This document shows positions 34,265-45,902 of a stretch of 64,000 bases of DNA, one piece after another; within the stretch, counting starts at the first letter, position 1; the number at the start of each line of letters is the position of its first letter. The notes below the pieces were generated by a model. The model was not told the DNA's origin. It saw only the letters and a list, made by a program, of their open reading frames with translations, and made no database searches. The stretch comes from Corydoras sp. C115 (taxonomy: Eukaryota; Chordata; Actinopteri; Siluriformes; Callichthyidae), in contig JAFMOC010000050.1 in the NCBI GenBank assembly GCA_019802505.1, forward strand, positions 316,001 through 380,000, in the 5' to 3' direction. The translations under genes were made by a program, and so were the position numbers.

Positions 34265-34720
34265 AATCGTGGAATTCAGATGTTTCATTTAGTCATCATG
34301 CAACAGATGCTGTCTACAAGAGTTGCTCAGCAGTTTGTGGTTGCCATTGTCTGATTGTCCTCCTCATGATGCGCCATTTATTTTCAATATGAGACAGATA
34401 TGGACTGCAGGCAGGTTAGTCAAGCACATGCATTCTATGTCTACAATGCCATACTGTTGTAACTCATGCACAATGAGGCTTGGCATTGTCTCACTAAAAT
34501 GGAGGTAGACGGTAGGCATATCATTCTCCAGAATACCAATATAAGCATTTTCATCAATAGTACCTTTACGTAAAAGCACACAATCTATGTCATGGTCAAT
34601 GATGTACCTCAATGACATCACCAATGCTCAATGACATCACCATCAAAGATTTTTCTAGTCACATTCTGGATGTTCTCCATTTCCATCTCTGACAAGTGGA
34701 ATCCAATGTTGTATTATTTC
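34265..34720 (-). mobile_element. Second Tc1/mariner-type transposase remnant
   Basis: Read on the minus strand: gagacaatgccaagcctcat (the DNAxPH-like catalytic region), ttacaacagtatggcattgt, cctgcctgcagtccatatct and tggcgcatcatgaggaggac (WRIMRR), then cagacaatggcaaccacaaa. This order fits the C-terminal half of an IS630/Tc1-superfamily transposase, a family different from the one at 33003. The 86-codon frame 34364-34624 is a decayed reading of it. Confidence 0.6.
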
Positions 34721-34743
34721 AAAATGAAGAATTACATTTGGTA

Positions 34744-34928
34744 CTTTAAGCAGGTATTTATCCAAAGCGACTTACAAAGCGAGCAAAAGGTTGGCCACAT
34801 CATCCATAGAGCACTGAGGGTTAATGGTCTTGCTCAAGGACCCACACTTGTAACTTTAGTGGACCAAGATTTGAACCAACAACCTTCAGATTAATAGCTC
34901 AACACTCTAACCACTGAGCTACCATGCC
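34744..34928 (-). mobile_element. SINE-B
   Basis: tatttatccaaagcgactta at 34755-34774, gagggttaatggtcttgctc at 34817-34836, head ending ccactgagctaccatgcc. A few bases in the body are missing (cttacaaagcgagcaaaagg). Confidence 0.8.
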
Positions 34929-35164
34929 AAAAAAACTTGAACATAGAACAATGACTATAGTATTGTCTACACTGTCTTTTGGTTTATCAACTTGCCAAGA
35001 GTCCTGTGAAAAAAGTGAAAGTTGATGTAATTGTATAATAGAGTTTCAGGTTACATTTCTTGATGAAGTGACAGACTGTGCTAAGTGACAATGATATCCC
35101 AAAGTACGTCTGAGCCCAGGTGGCTCGGTCCATCATGCACATTCAGCTGCGGTTTCTGTTTGCT
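34929..35164. other. Unique AT-rich DNA
   Basis: Short spacer; nothing recognised. Confidence 0.4.
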
Positions 35165-35263
35165 AAGCTTTTATATAGCTTTTTTAAGCGTATAACACTG
35201 TAAAGCTGCTTTGGGACAATGTACTACAGTAAAAAGCGCTATATAAATAAATGACTTGAAATT
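35165..35263 (+). mobile_element. L2-like LINE 3' tail
   Basis: ataacactgtaaagctgctt (35191-35210), tgggacaatgtactacagta and the terminal gcgctatataaataaatgac (35236-35255). Confidence 0.62.
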
Positions 35264-35689
35264 ACTTTTATGAAAAATAATTTCCCTCAACATTAAATTT
35301 TTTATGGTAATTTGAACTGTAGAAGGTACAAATTGGAATTTTGTTGCAGTCTGACAGACAACCACAGTATTTAAACTGAAGGACAATTCTATTTATATTT
35401 GCAACAAAGTGTTAAACCACAACCCATCCTTGTTTGCAAAGACTAAGCCCTTTGGTGGGTGCTCTTTTCATACTTAATCTTTGTGACCTCACCTGTTATC
35501 GTTTTTAACTGCTCATTGTGGAACCTTGCAGAACAGTCACTACAACCTTTTCTGTCTTATTTTGCCTTAGTCACAACTTCACAGAATCAACACAATTTCT
35601 CACTGTACAGTATATATAAAAACATTAAAAATCTTTCCTTAAATTTTTTTGTCCGTTAAATAAAGTTTTGAATATAGGACATAATTATA
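35264..35689. other. Unique AT-rich DNA
   Basis: Nothing recognised. Confidence 0.45.
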
Positions 35690-35965
35690 GGGCAGCACAG
35701 TGGTTTCACAGCACTAGGCACAGCACCTAACCTGATTTCATGTTCTCCCCGTGTCCGAGTGCATTTCCTCCAGGTTCTCCGGTTTCCTCCCAAAGTCCAA
35801 AAACATGGATTCAAACAAAAGCTAAATTGAATGTTTTAAATTTCCCCATATAGAGTGTGTTTGTGAGCGAGTGTGCTCAGTGATAGATCGGCGCCCTGTC
35901 CTGGGTGTATCTACCCTAGTAGATAATTAAGCAGAAGAAAATAAATTAATGAATGAATGACATAT
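35690..35965 (+). mobile_element. V-SINE with a deleted head B-box region
   Basis: Head gggcagcacagtggtttcac at 35691-35710, then a shortened stretch to catgttctccccgtgtccga (35740-35759). The body includes gatagatcggcgccctgtcc and gggtgtatctaccctagtag, where the gcccagcg...ggggaacc block is deleted. Tail gaatgaatgac. Confidence 0.82.
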
Positions 35966-35999
35966 CCTCTCCTTTAATCTTATTAACTTCCGTTTAACC

Positions 36000-36185
36000 C
36001 TATACTAATGACCAGGGGCACACTGGTCCCCATGCCCATCCAGGGGAAAATGTTTCAGGCCCTGGGCAGATACACCCAGAACAGGTCGCCAATCTATCAC
36101 TGGGTACAAACTCGATCACTCACAAAAACACAACCACTATATAGGGGCAAAATAAATATGGGCAATTTAGAGCAGCCACCTCATT
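36000..36185 (-). mobile_element. V-SINE, tail-side part only
   Basis: ccccatgcccatccagggga at 36029-36048, ttcaggccctgggcagatac, cagaacaggtcgccaatcta, ggcaatttagagcagccacc. The central domain and head are missing. Confidence 0.75.
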
Positions 36186-38604
36186 TTATAAGGGACTTCT
36201 GGAAATGTGATACTTTTTTAAAATAAAAACTTATAGTTATTTAAAAAATTAACTAAAATATTTTATAGCTGAATCAATATTTAGCCAAATCAATATTTTA
36301 AAAAACTACTAAAAACTACTCTGTCACTTCCTATTTTTTCCTTTCTTTATCTTTATTTGTGTTTGTTAAGCAATGCAAAACTTGGCACCCCTTTTTGCTT
36401 AAATTACTTGATAAAAGCTCAAACCTCTTCATGGCAACTACTTCCAGCTTGTAGAGTTCAGCTGTAGGAGTTACTGTTTACAATATTGCACCGCTCCAAG
36501 ACAGAACAATGCCTTTTTTGTTTACAGATCTCCATTTAATGAGGGCCACATTGAGACAGAGAGGTCTAGCCAAAAACAGGCGTCCAGCCCTCCTGTGCCT
36601 AACTTCATTTACCTCGATTCAAAATCTGACCAAAAAGTGGCAATAAAGCTGCCCTGCTTCGGCCAAGACCATCTGTTTGGCTTGTAAGTGATCTGATGTA
36701 TGAAATCTTAACAGGCGACTTCCACATATGCCACCTACGCTCACGGAGATTGGCCGGCAGAGATGAAGACATGAGTTGACAGCAACTTCAGCCTGGGACC
36801 ACTTTTGCAGTCTTTGGCTGTGTGCATCACTGAAAATGCACCACTATTTTGACAAAAGATCAAGTTAAAAACATGATCCAAGTACCCATATGGATATAGT
36901 GTATGTGAAGGCCATCAAAAATGAATGAATGTTCCAGGCTCACAAACATTTTTTTGGGTGGTATTTGCAGAAGCACTTCATGTTCAGGTTTTATATGAGT
37001 CTAACTGAAGTTGACAGTTTAATCTGTATATCTGAGCACCTGATGGTTGAGAGGAAGTGACTGTGTACAGTTTTATACCCTTTATTCTCGGCAAGCCTTT
37101 AATCAAGGAGCAGAGGTGCATCTAAATGTCATGATTTGCTGAGGGTGGGTTCCTCTGGTTTGTGGTCAGTTTTATGTGAGTTGCCAAGTCTAGACCTGAC
37201 AGAGCGAAAGATCCAAGTTTAGCCCACTCATGACTGACCCATTTTATATGATACAGGGCAATTTAACAGAGGCATAGTGAACTTAAGATAAGTCAACAAT
37301 AAATGGCTTCCCAAACTGTTTTTTTGTTTTTTATAAAGCGCTGGAAGTCTGCAAGAAATTACATATGTAGTTACAGAATCTGTAATGAACTGACACATCG
37401 CAAAACACAACATGGAAGAAATGAATTAAATTATTTACAGCTGGAATAGGACGCCAACTACGAGCCTAGAACTTTGAGGACTTTGGAAATGTTGGCAGCA
37501 CAACCTGGTCAGCTGCAAGACGCTAAGAAAAGACAGATTCTAACAAATCAATTTCATTTTCTTTATCTGTTTTGTAATGATTTGGTCTTGTGTTGTAATG
37601 TTCTTAGGGCAGAAGTTTCCATAACAGGCCCCAAATAATCCAATATTTTCGGAAGGTGGCTGAGATCTACATCATTCAGTTTCCATCCGTCTAACATCAT
37701 TATGTCCGTCTGGAATGCAAATCAATACCCTTAATTCATTCCAAGAGACAGTTTCCACAACTAAACCCTGCTCACAAGGTATCTGTGGTTGCCCTCACCT
37801 GGATACCAGCATATTAAACACTTTAAATGCTGTCTCGCTCAGCAATGTCTGCGAGCACGCCCATTTTGTTTTCGAACGACCTCTTAGGAAACAGACAGAG
37901 AGAAAGAAGATGGCAGACAACAATTGTAAACACCTAGAGTGATGACTGGAGTGATGGATCATCAGCGCTAAAACATTCAAACACTCACCTTCTATTTTGA
38001 CCTTACTTTCCATAGCTCTGTGCTCACTCACTTGAGATATGAACCTAATACTAACACATAAAAGCACTTAAACACAGGCTCTCATTTGGCTCACTCACAT
38101 TAGTGCCTCCGGCCCTCACACAATGCTAACTCCTGATGAGTTTCAGAGACAGGTTCTGGGAAGCCTGCTTGGAATCCTCAGACAAAAAGAGGGTCAGGAT
38201 GAATGTAACACAACATTAAATAACATGTAAGATGAGTTCACTTAAGGGACGGAGAGTCACTCAGTCATATAAAGTGTTGCTTCTTTGTCTCGCGGCTTGT
38301 ACTGCTTACGATTGTTTGTGTGTGGGCCTTTGATTATTAGTATGGTGCACATTATAGTTCATTGCTTTGTGTTATGAGATGACATCTTCAATTGCTCTGG
38401 AACTGGATCTGTAAACCGAAATGAATTATTTAATTCATAGGAGCATAAAAAGGACAGACAGTTCATTTACTGAATGTAACGTAAATTAACAAGCAAATAA
38501 TGGTGAGCTGTTTTGGTAGGTTATTGTCAAACACTACTGAATAATGTCTTATTTAGTACTTAAATACTATAAACCAGGTCCAAAAAATATTTTTGCATCT
38601 GTAC
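36186..38604. other. 2.4 kb of mostly unique DNA with candidate conserved blocks
   Basis: No repeat family is recognised. Two segments look complex and repeat-free: 36540-36830 and 37630-37990. The second has tctggaatgcaaatcaatac (an octamer-like ATGCAAAT) and ccttaattcattcc at 37709-37742, and an E-box-like cacctg. Frames at 37715-38067 on both strands are short (75 and 90 codons) and overlap. Confidence 0.35.
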
Positions 38605-38836
38605 TGCGCTGGGCACACTCACACAGACACACATAAAACATACCCTATATGGGGCAATTTGGAGAATTCAATTGATCTTGATCCATGTTTTTGGACTGTG
38701 GAAGGAAACCGGAGAACCTGGAGGAAACCCACGCGGACACGGGAAGAACATGGCAACTCCACCCAGATTGGGATTCGAACCGGGAATCCCCAGCGCTGAG
38801 AGGCGAACATGCTAACCACTAAGCCACTGTGCCCCC
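38605..38836 (-). mobile_element. V-SINE, tail side truncated
   Basis: Starts at ctgggcacactcacacagac (38610-38629), then tgtttttggactgtggaagg, ccacgcggacacgggaagaa, gggattcgaaccgggaatcc at 38770-38789, head ending aagccactgtgcccccc. Confidence 0.85.
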
Positions 38837-39212
38837 CCCAGCAATTTAAAAAAATGTTTTTTTAAACTAGCATCAAATCTGGTGTTATCTGAAACTTTTG
38901 GAGACTCTGATGTGAATACACATTTTCTTTAGTTTCTGTCCTCAATGAGCAGTGGGTTCTGCCACGAGGCCCGTTCCACAACACTCACAGTGCTAAACGT
39001 CACAGTCAGAGTGGACACAAACTGAAAATGAGCTGCCTGTGCCCAAAGGTGCCTCTGAATACACCCCTATTTACAACGCTGCAAAAATTCTATGTCAAGA
39101 AATAAGAAAGATAAACAAGTAAAAGTATTTGCAAATACTGTATAGTGTGTCCCTAAAAAAATCACAGTGTTTAACAATTTGTGTATATAAGGTTTGAATC
39201 TAGTAAACTTAT

Positions 39213-39249
<37 letters not shown>

Positions 39250-39599
39250 ATTAGAAAGTAACTCAAAGTTTAGAAAGTAACGCCAAAGTTTCTCTTTTGA
39301 GGTCAATTCGGCAAATACACTATTATGCGAATGATGTCATTTAGCGACTTCTAATGACTTTTAGAACAGCCAATAGCTATTTTCTTTTCTGAGAATTTGG
39401 CAACAATGGTCACAACATATTTTAACTCCCTTTCTCTGGCATTTGCTGCCTACTAACCACTGAAACCTCCAGGCACATAAACATTTCCCTCCCCACAAAG
39501 CCATTACTATCACAAATAGCCATACGGTCCTTCAGAAAATGCTAATTTAACTCGCAGTACCATAATGTCCACACAACAAGCACCTTATGTATACATTTT
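38837..39599. other. Unique DNA with an A32 run
   Basis: Poly-A at 39217-39248. It has no recognisable retroposon body directly upstream. Nothing else identified. Confidence 0.5.
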
Positions 39600-39775
39600 T
39601 TAACGCATTGCACATGTGTATATTGTCTATGTATTGTATTGTATACTTAACATCTGTATAAATATTGTATTGTAGATCTGTTTATTTGTGTCATGTATAG
39701 TCTAGAGACAAAATGTACCACATGACATTCCTTGAATGTGTAAACTTACTTGCCCAATAAAGCTTATTTCGACAC
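39600..39775 (+). mobile_element. Possible LINE 3' tail, type 3
   Basis: cattgcacatgtgtatattg then tattgtattg runs and a close at acttgcccaataaagcttat (39749-39768), resembling the A/T-rich 3' UTR with a caataaagc end seen in several non-LTR elements. Single copy in the window; low certainty. Confidence 0.35.
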
Positions 39776-39884
39776 AATATGCTGTGCAATACATGGTATT
39801 CTATTGATATCCTTATATTAAACATTTTTATTGCTGTTAAGTTGGCATTTTTTATTGCTGTTTTCTGGTTGAAGTTTTGAGATG

Positions 39885-40078
39885 TCTTGTGACCTGAAGG
39901 TCCCTGGTTCGATTCCTTTCCTGGTCCCACCAAGTGCTATGGCTGAAGTGCCTTTGAGCAACCCCAATTGCTCCACGGGCGAGGTATATAAGGCTGCCCA
40001 CTGCTCTGGGCATGTGTGCTCACTTCACCAATGTGTGTATGTGTTTCACTGCATGGATGGGTAAAGTACAGTAGGCAA
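39885..40078 (+). mobile_element. SINE-C
   Basis: cttgtgacctgaaggtccct (39886-39905), ggttcgattcctttcctggt, ggctgaagtgcctttgagca (39940-39959), ccccaattgctccacgggcg, ggctgcccactgctctgggc and gtgtttcactgcatggatgg (40040-40059). The first part of the head is missing. Confidence 0.65.
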
Positions 40079-40483
40079 ACTAGAAAACTTTGTTGCCTTA
40101 CATCAGCAGTGTATATCCAAGTTACATTAATAAGATTTAACATGGGTATTATCAAGAGAGACCTATAGAACTTTATTCAATATCATAATCTAAGCAACTT
40201 TGTCTGACCTTAAGGTTGAATATTTATTTTTGTTCTTATGGTGATTCTGAAAATTACTATTTGTACAAATCACATACTTTAGGAATGTGAAACAGATCAA
40301 GTGAAGGATCATGAAGTTCCCTTGTAATAACTGCAAGTAACATAAAACCCGAGGCTGTTTCTTAGGAGAATAAAATAGTTCCTGTCCCTTGTTTAAAGTG
40401 GAGAGGAGAAATGTGAGTCATGAAGACAAACAGGAGATATCAGTTACTGATGTTATAAAGGATAAAATTGTCTAATGCTACAT
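40079..40483. other. Unique AT-rich DNA
   Basis: Nothing recognised. Confidence 0.45.
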
Positions 40484-40895
40484 GCACAGTTTGGACAAAA
40501 GTATTGGGACAGTTACACATTACACCAAGATTTTGGCATTCCATTCAGGCAAGGCTTTCTACAAGATTCTGGATTGTGACTGGATATTTTTGACTGTTTG
40601 TCCAGAAGACCATTTACGTGGTCAGACACTGATTTTGGATGAGACGGTCTTGCTTACCAATTCACATTCTAGTTCATCCAAAGGTGATGAGATTAATATT
40701 AGGGGCTCTGTAGGGGAAAACAATTTTTTTAAACCAAACTCACCCAATCACCTATAGATAGTGCTATGTGGACCGGAGGCAAAGTCAAACTGGAACAGAA
40801 AATTGACTTCCCTGAGTTGTTCCCACAAAGCTGGTATAATATAGTAGTCTAAAACTTGACTTGGTGCTTAATAGATCTGTGAAAACGGGTTTAAA
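40484..40895 (-). mobile_element. Tc1-like DNA transposon, 3' terminal part
   Basis: The left terminus tttggacaaaagtattggga (40491-40510) is the usual end of this Tc1-like family. Inward are ggcaaggctttctacaagat, tggtcagacactgattttgg (40620-40639), attctagttcatccaaaggt, actggaacagaaaattgact and ttcccacaaagctggtataa, the antisense of the C-terminal half of the transposase. Same family as 26598, 33003 and 51815, but reversed. The 91-codon plus frame is antisense reading. Confidence 0.68.
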
Positions 40896-41009
40896 ACATC
40901 TAAATTAACTGAATATATATTATCAGGATACATCTAATATGTATGCCGTTTAATGGAAATTAAAAAAAAATCTATTAATTCATAATAAAGTGCAGAAACT
41001 GGTGAAACA

Positions 41010-41100
41010 ATAAGTTCAACTAATTTATTTATATAGAGCTTTTCGCAAGCTGAAGTGACAGTGGCAAGAAAAAACTCCAAGGCTCGATGGGGACTCCTTG
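41010..41100 (-). mobile_element. L2-like LINE 3' tail
   Basis: actaatttatttatatagag then cttttcgcaagctgaagtga and cagtggcaagaaaaaactcc: the reversed tail with the middle deleted. Confidence 0.58.
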
Positions 41101-41113
41101 AGCGACCTACATG

Positions 41114-41226
41114 TCAGGACATCCATGTACAGATTATGTAGTGATCAGGTGTCCATATTAGGTGTCCATCAGGTGTCCATATCAGGACATCCATGTACAG
41201 ATTATGTAGTGATCAGGTGTCCATAT
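41114..41226 (+). repeat. 45-bp perfect tandem duplication, 68-bp period
   Basis: The unit tcaggacatccatgtacaga...gtgtccatat occurs at 41114-41158 and, unchanged, at 41182-41226. The 23-bp gap contains two shortened aggtgtccat copies, so the locus has duplicated more than once. Confidence 0.92.
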
Positions 41227-41302
41227 TTAATTGTAACAAATTACATACATACATACATACATATGTAGTGTGTACATACATGTGTACATACATGTACATA
41301 CA

Positions 41303-41502
<200 letters not shown>

Positions 41503-41509
41503 AACTGAT

Positions 41510-41592
41510 CCCCATCATGGATGATGGATGTAGGTTCAAATCCCAGGTCCACTGAAGTTACCACTGTGGGTCCTTGAGCAAGGCCCAAAAAA
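41510..41592 (+). mobile_element. SINE-B middle fragment
   Basis: taggttcaaatcccaggtcc at 41531-41550 and gtgggtccttgagcaaggcc at 41566-41585, followed by A9. Head and tail are missing. Confidence 0.7.
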
Positions 41593-41819
41593 AAAAGTTC
41601 AGTGGCAGGCTACTTTCACGGAGTTTTTCTACTGACAGACTTAGGAGATCCTTTGTTTCTAGAGCAATTCGGCTCTTTAATTCTCCCAGTAGGTGGGAAG
41701 AATGTCAAAGACAAATAAATAAGGACTTTTGGCACTAGGAACACTTTGAATCATCGGAACTACTTAATGCTTTGCGATTGACACCATGTCTGTCTGTCTG
41801 TCTGTCTTATGCATTATTT
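41593..41819. other. Short unique spacer
   Basis: Includes a (TGTC)n run at 41788-41807. Reads partly like a LINE C-terminal segment (gttcagtggcaggctacttt then acggag...gcaattcggctctttaattc), but this is weak. Confidence 0.35.
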
Positions 41820-42018
41820 CATTTGGGTCATTTATTGGACGCTTTTATCCAAAGCGACTTACAAGGTGAGCACAGGGTTAATCACAACATCCCTGGAGCA
41901 ATAAGGGTTAAGGGTCTTGCTCAAGGACCCACATTGGTAACTTCAGTGGACCTGGGATTTGAACCCCCAACCTTCAGATTGACAGCCCAACACCCTAACC
42001 ACTGAGCTACCACTCCCT
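41820..42018 (-). mobile_element. SINE-B, near full length
   Basis: Tail side tttgggtcatttattggacg at 41822-41841, atccaaagcgacttacaagg, gtgagcacagggttaatcac, agggttaagggtcttgctca at 41905-41924, head ending ccactgagctaccactccc. Close in sequence to the 9552 copy in its gtgattaaccctgtgctcac body. Confidence 0.87.
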
Positions 42019-42174
42019 TATTTTCATGCATTCTCATTCTTTGTGTAAATTTACCCACTGCACCCTTCATGCTGTCCATGGTGCTGTTTCTATTAATCAA
42101 ATTTTGCCAAACCTAATAGTTCATAGCACACAATTTTACGTGTCCCTATTTCCTACAGTGTGTATATCTTTGTG

Positions 42175-42700
42175 GTAGGTGACAAACAGAGGCATTTCAG
42201 CCCTCCAGCAGCAACTGTATATACAGGGCCTTGCCAAAGAATGCAACCTCCCTAAAAGCCAGCAAAGCTGCCTGGATTACAAATGACACTTTGAAACGTT
42301 GGCAGATCCTTGAAATGAAATAAACATGTTCAAGAAGGGAAAAGGCTACAAACAATTCTGCAAGTGTTTGGGCGTCCTAGTGAGCAATGCTGGATCAATC
42401 GTGAGAACATTGGAAGCTTCATCACACCAACCAGACATTGCCTAGACGTGGCCACCCCGTAAAACCACATATCAAAACAAGGAGTGTTGTGAGGAAAGCC
42501 ACATAGAGGCCAACAATCACTTTGAAGGAGTCCAATGTTGTGCAGCAGTCAACAATAATAAGAGCAACTGCCTTTTCAGAAGGGTGGCTAGAAAGAAGCC
42601 TTTACTGAAGCGAAAGGATAAAAGATCAAAGCATACCTGGAGGTTTTGTTGTCAGATAAGACAAAACCAGAGCTTTTTGGGCAAAGAGTTCTCTTTAAAT
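42175..42700 (+). mobile_element. Tc1-like transposase remnant (third lineage)
   Basis: With frameshifts the plus strand reads through GKGYKQFCKCLGV (42337-42375, helix-turn-helix region), then AGSIVR, a GRP-like hinge region replaced by TWPPRKT, and RVARKKPLLK (42581-42610). The final ggttttgttgtcagataaga (42641-42660) matches the VLWSDE-type catalytic step, with Glu position disrupted by a stop. The C-terminal third is missing. The element is inactive. Confidence 0.65.
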
Positions 42701-42965
42701 TGTATGACGTAAACCTTCAAATACACCTTCCACAACAAACCCTCAAAACACAGAGAAGTGCAAAATAGTAGCATTGTGTTGCAGGGATGCTGTTTATCAG
42801 CAGTGGGTGGGGTTTAACTGTGCAACTTCATAAAATTGTTCAATTGTACAAAATACAAAAAGGCAAAGTGAGTAAGACAGTTAAAAACTCTCATTTTTAC
42901 TTCTCAGCTGCAAAGGTCTCAGCATGAACAACAGGATGCTCACATAGTAAATCCTTGTCCAGTTT
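42701..42965. other. Unique AT-rich DNA
   Basis: Nothing recognised. Confidence 0.4.
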
Positions 42966-43190
42966 TAGGGTGTGGTATCTCAGTAGTTAGGTTGTTGAGC
43001 TATCGATATGAAGGTTGTGGGCTCAAATCCCAGGTCCACTGTTACCAATGTGGGTTGTTGAGCAAGACCCTTAACCCTCATTGTATCAACCCTGTGCTCT
43101 GACCCCAACCATCAAATTGGGATATTTGTAAGTCACCTTGAATAAAAGTGTCTGTTAATTAACCAAATGTGTAATGTACAGTATGTGATG
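42966..43190 (+). mobile_element. SINE-B, near full length
   Basis: Head gggtgtggtatctcagtagt at 42967-42986, ggctcaaatcccaggtccac at 43020-43039, ctgtgctctgaccccaacca, tail gtaagtcaccttgaataaaa at 43129-43148 and gtctgttaattaaccaaatg. Confidence 0.85.
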
Positions 43191-43469
43191 TAAATTCCAC
43201 ATATAGCATCATTTTAATTTCATTTAAGGTGGTCAATTACTGTGCTTTATTAGCTCTAACTGCTGGTGTTTAAGGTATAGACAGCTTTTCTGCTATAACA
43301 CTGCCAGAGCACCACAGCAACAAAACAATTTCTGAACAGAACCTGGATTTCTGTTAGATTAGTGGTGTTGTGGTTCTGCAAAATGGTCTCACAGAACTGA
43401 TATAGTTTTCTATTTTTTGAAAATAAACACCTAATCATTGCAAGATCTGTACATTGGTGCCCTGCACTG
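43191..43469. other. Unique AT-rich DNA
   Basis: Nothing recognised. A 60-codon minus frame at 43256-43438 is unremarkable. Confidence 0.4.
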
Positions 43470-43680
43470 TTGATGGTGCCCAGTGGCTCAAGGAGGATAA
43501 GTCCCCCAAAAAGCCCTGTTCCTCACAACGTTTCATCCTTAAACCAAAACCAACAACCTAGGCTTTTTTTTCTTGCCACTGTCTCTTCATCATGCTCTTT
43601 GAGAGTTCAGGCTCAGAACACTATAAAGCAGCATCAAGACAATGTACTATCATAAATAGCCCTATATAAATAATAAAAAA
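43470..43680 (+). mobile_element. L2-like LINE 3' tail, longer version
   Basis: gttcctcacaacgtttcatc, then ttcttgccactgtctcttca (43570-43589), gctctttgagagttcaggct, ctataaagcagcatcaagac (43621-43640) and the terminal ccctatataaataataaa. Confidence 0.6.
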
Positions 43681-44951
43681 AACAAACAAACTTGATTTAC
43701 AATTAGCATCAAGCCAACAAATCTGAAACAAAATCTATAGAGGAATGGATGAAGATCGTTCTCACTGCTTCATAAATGCAGAATCTGTAACTATATGTGA
43801 TTTCTTGAGTATGTTCACATAAAACATGACATTGAAACGTTCTAAAGGTTCAACACCCTTGTTAGCAGCAGTATTATTAGCCATTCATTTTTTAATGATC
43901 TGCAAAGCAGATGTTTTTTGACTTTGAAATCTTAGTTTAAGGGCAAAAAAGAATCCTGACTTGTTTTTTCAAAGTGTCATTTGTAATACAGACGATGATT
44001 ATTATTGCAAGGCACTGTGCAAGAGGAGGCAGGTTCATAGTGTTTTATGCCTAACCAGTGCTGTAATACAAGCTGAAACCAGATCTGACAGGAATTTCAA
44101 TGTGATGTCAGCTTCATCATACCTCTCTCTCATGCTGCCAGAGGGACACAATGGCCATTCATGTTCAAAAACCCAAGCCTTCAGAAGATGTGTCTCGAGA
44201 TGAAAAGAAAGCCACAGATTGTGAAACACAGGGACAAAGAAAAAGCAAAAAGAATTTGTGAGGAAACGGACATCGACATTATATGTTGTACCATTATGAC
44301 TGTCGGTATGAGTACGTGGTGGAAGGGATGTGGGGGCAGATGTGCACCTTCTGATGACGCAGACATTTTGACACCTACACCCCCTGACCCTTTAAAAGTT
44401 GGATGATGTCATCAATGTTCCCTGCAGTATTCATCTTTTGTATCATCATTTGACCCATGATTCCTGCTTAATGGCAAAGAAAGCGTTTCCCTGTAAATTA
44501 GTGTATAATTGTCTTATGTACAAAAAATAGACTTTAATGGACAAAGGAGAGGAAATAACCTTATATACACTTTCATTTCTGATTTGTGTGACTGACTCAA
44601 CATAGCACCAGTTTTGTAATGCCTTTCCTGTTAAGATAATGGCTTTATTTCACTGAGTGAACACAAATTACTTACAGTATTGTGGAAAAAGTAAATGCTC
44701 AGTCATTCTGCAGTATGAGAATAACCCCAAACACAAGTCTGTTATTAAAGAGATTATGCAGCACATGCTCTGGTCTTCACAAAGCCCAGTGCTCAACAGT
44801 TTAGAATACAATGCTGATAGAAATTGTTGTTAAATAATCTTAACATTTATTACATTTATATCAAAGGGAAGTTTACAGCAGACCTGGAAATTTTACACTT
44901 CTGTAGCCACATCCAATCCTCTGAGTATTGAAGCCAAATGAAATAAAATGG
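43681..44951. other. Unique DNA, candidate conserved block at 44040-44500
   Basis: Repeat-free, moderate GC at 44040-44420. Overlapping frames of 80, 81, 64 and 61 codons on both strands show no family. acctctctctcatgctgcca and tttaaaagttggatgatgtc are typical complex non-coding sequence. No gene supported. Confidence 0.35.
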
Positions 44952-45510
44952 GCAACACTTTACCTGAATCTGGTATTCAAAATGCATTATTAACACCTTT
45001 ATAAAGCTTTAAAAAAGTATTAATAAAGTTTTATAGTACTTGTCATAAGCCTTTGTTAATGTCGATAGATGTACCAAAGGCTTTATAACACAAATTGACA
45101 ATGCATTATAAATGATATAATTTAACAGTTAATCAACTTATTATAGAGACCAATGACATAAAACCTTATAACGTTTATAACTCATTACAGACTTTAAATA
45201 AAGTGGAATCATCTTGTTTTAAGTAAGAATGTCGAAACATCCAAAGAATCAAAAGTTGAAATCAGTTCATATTATAATGATTATAAGATCTGTATTAAAT
45301 TAAATTAAAATTATACATAAAAAATATATAAAATTATTAAATTATATATAATATTATAAATGAATTATGTATACTTTGTGTTATAGTCAGTATAGTTATA
45401 CATTAACAAAGGTTTATATGACAAATGTTATAAAGCATTATAAATATTTTGTAAAGCTTTATAAATGTACTTATAATGCATTTTGAATACCAGATTCAAG
45501 TGTTGCTATT
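44952..45510 (+). mobile_element. Palindromic element P1, near full-length with an AT insertion
   Basis: Left end gcaacactttacctgaatct at 44953-44972, centre tcatcttgttttaagtaaga at 45209-45228, right part gtaaagctttataaatgtac ending cattttgaataccagattca at 45480-45499. About 70 bp of AT-only sequence at 45292-45365 sits within the right arm. The final agtgttacc has decayed to agtgttgc. Confidence 0.8.
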
Positions 45511-45577
45511 GAAAATAAGCAGATACTTTTATATTTACATTTATAATGCATGCACACATACATAAATAAATATGAAG

Positions 45578-45710
45578 TCGGTAACAAATTTTATGAATCT
45601 TGTATTCATAATGCATTATAAGGCTTAATTCATAATGCTTCACAGCATTTGTCATAAGCCCCTGTTATTGTAAATAGATATTCATAATCACACTCAAAGT
45701 CATATATATG
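45578..45710 (+). mobile_element. Palindromic element P1, left-end fragment
   Basis: ggtaacaaattttatgaatc at about 45579-45598, cataatgcattataaggctt, catttgtcataagcccctgt and attcataatcacactcaaag. The arm stops before the centre. A trace gagtaagaatgtc at 45734-45746 is the only later landmark, just before the CA array. Confidence 0.7.
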
Positions 45711-45787
45711 TAGACCACTGCAGGGTCGTGACGAGTAAGAATGTCAAATCTTGTGGTAAACAAAGTGACGGTGTGGTTTTGTATAGG

Positions 45788-45788
<1 letters not shown>

Positions 45789-45868
<80 letters not shown>
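45789..45868. repeat. (CA)n microsatellite
   Basis: About 39 CA units, followed by a T18 run at 45884-45902. Frames of Thr-His or Cys-Val repeats through it are artefacts. Confidence 0.97.
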
Positions 45869-45872
<4 letters not shown>

Positions 45873-45902
45873 TTACATTAAACATTTTTTTTTTTTTTTT
45901 TA

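Noticed and set aside
39217..39248. Poly-A tail of a processed pseudogene
   Set aside because: No gene-like sequence or target-site duplication is found next to it.
41114..41226. CRISPR-like direct repeats
   Set aside because: Only two full units, no regular spacers, and the genome is a vertebrate.
44161..44406. 81-codon frame as part of a gene
   Set aside because: Competing frames on both strands and no family resemblance.
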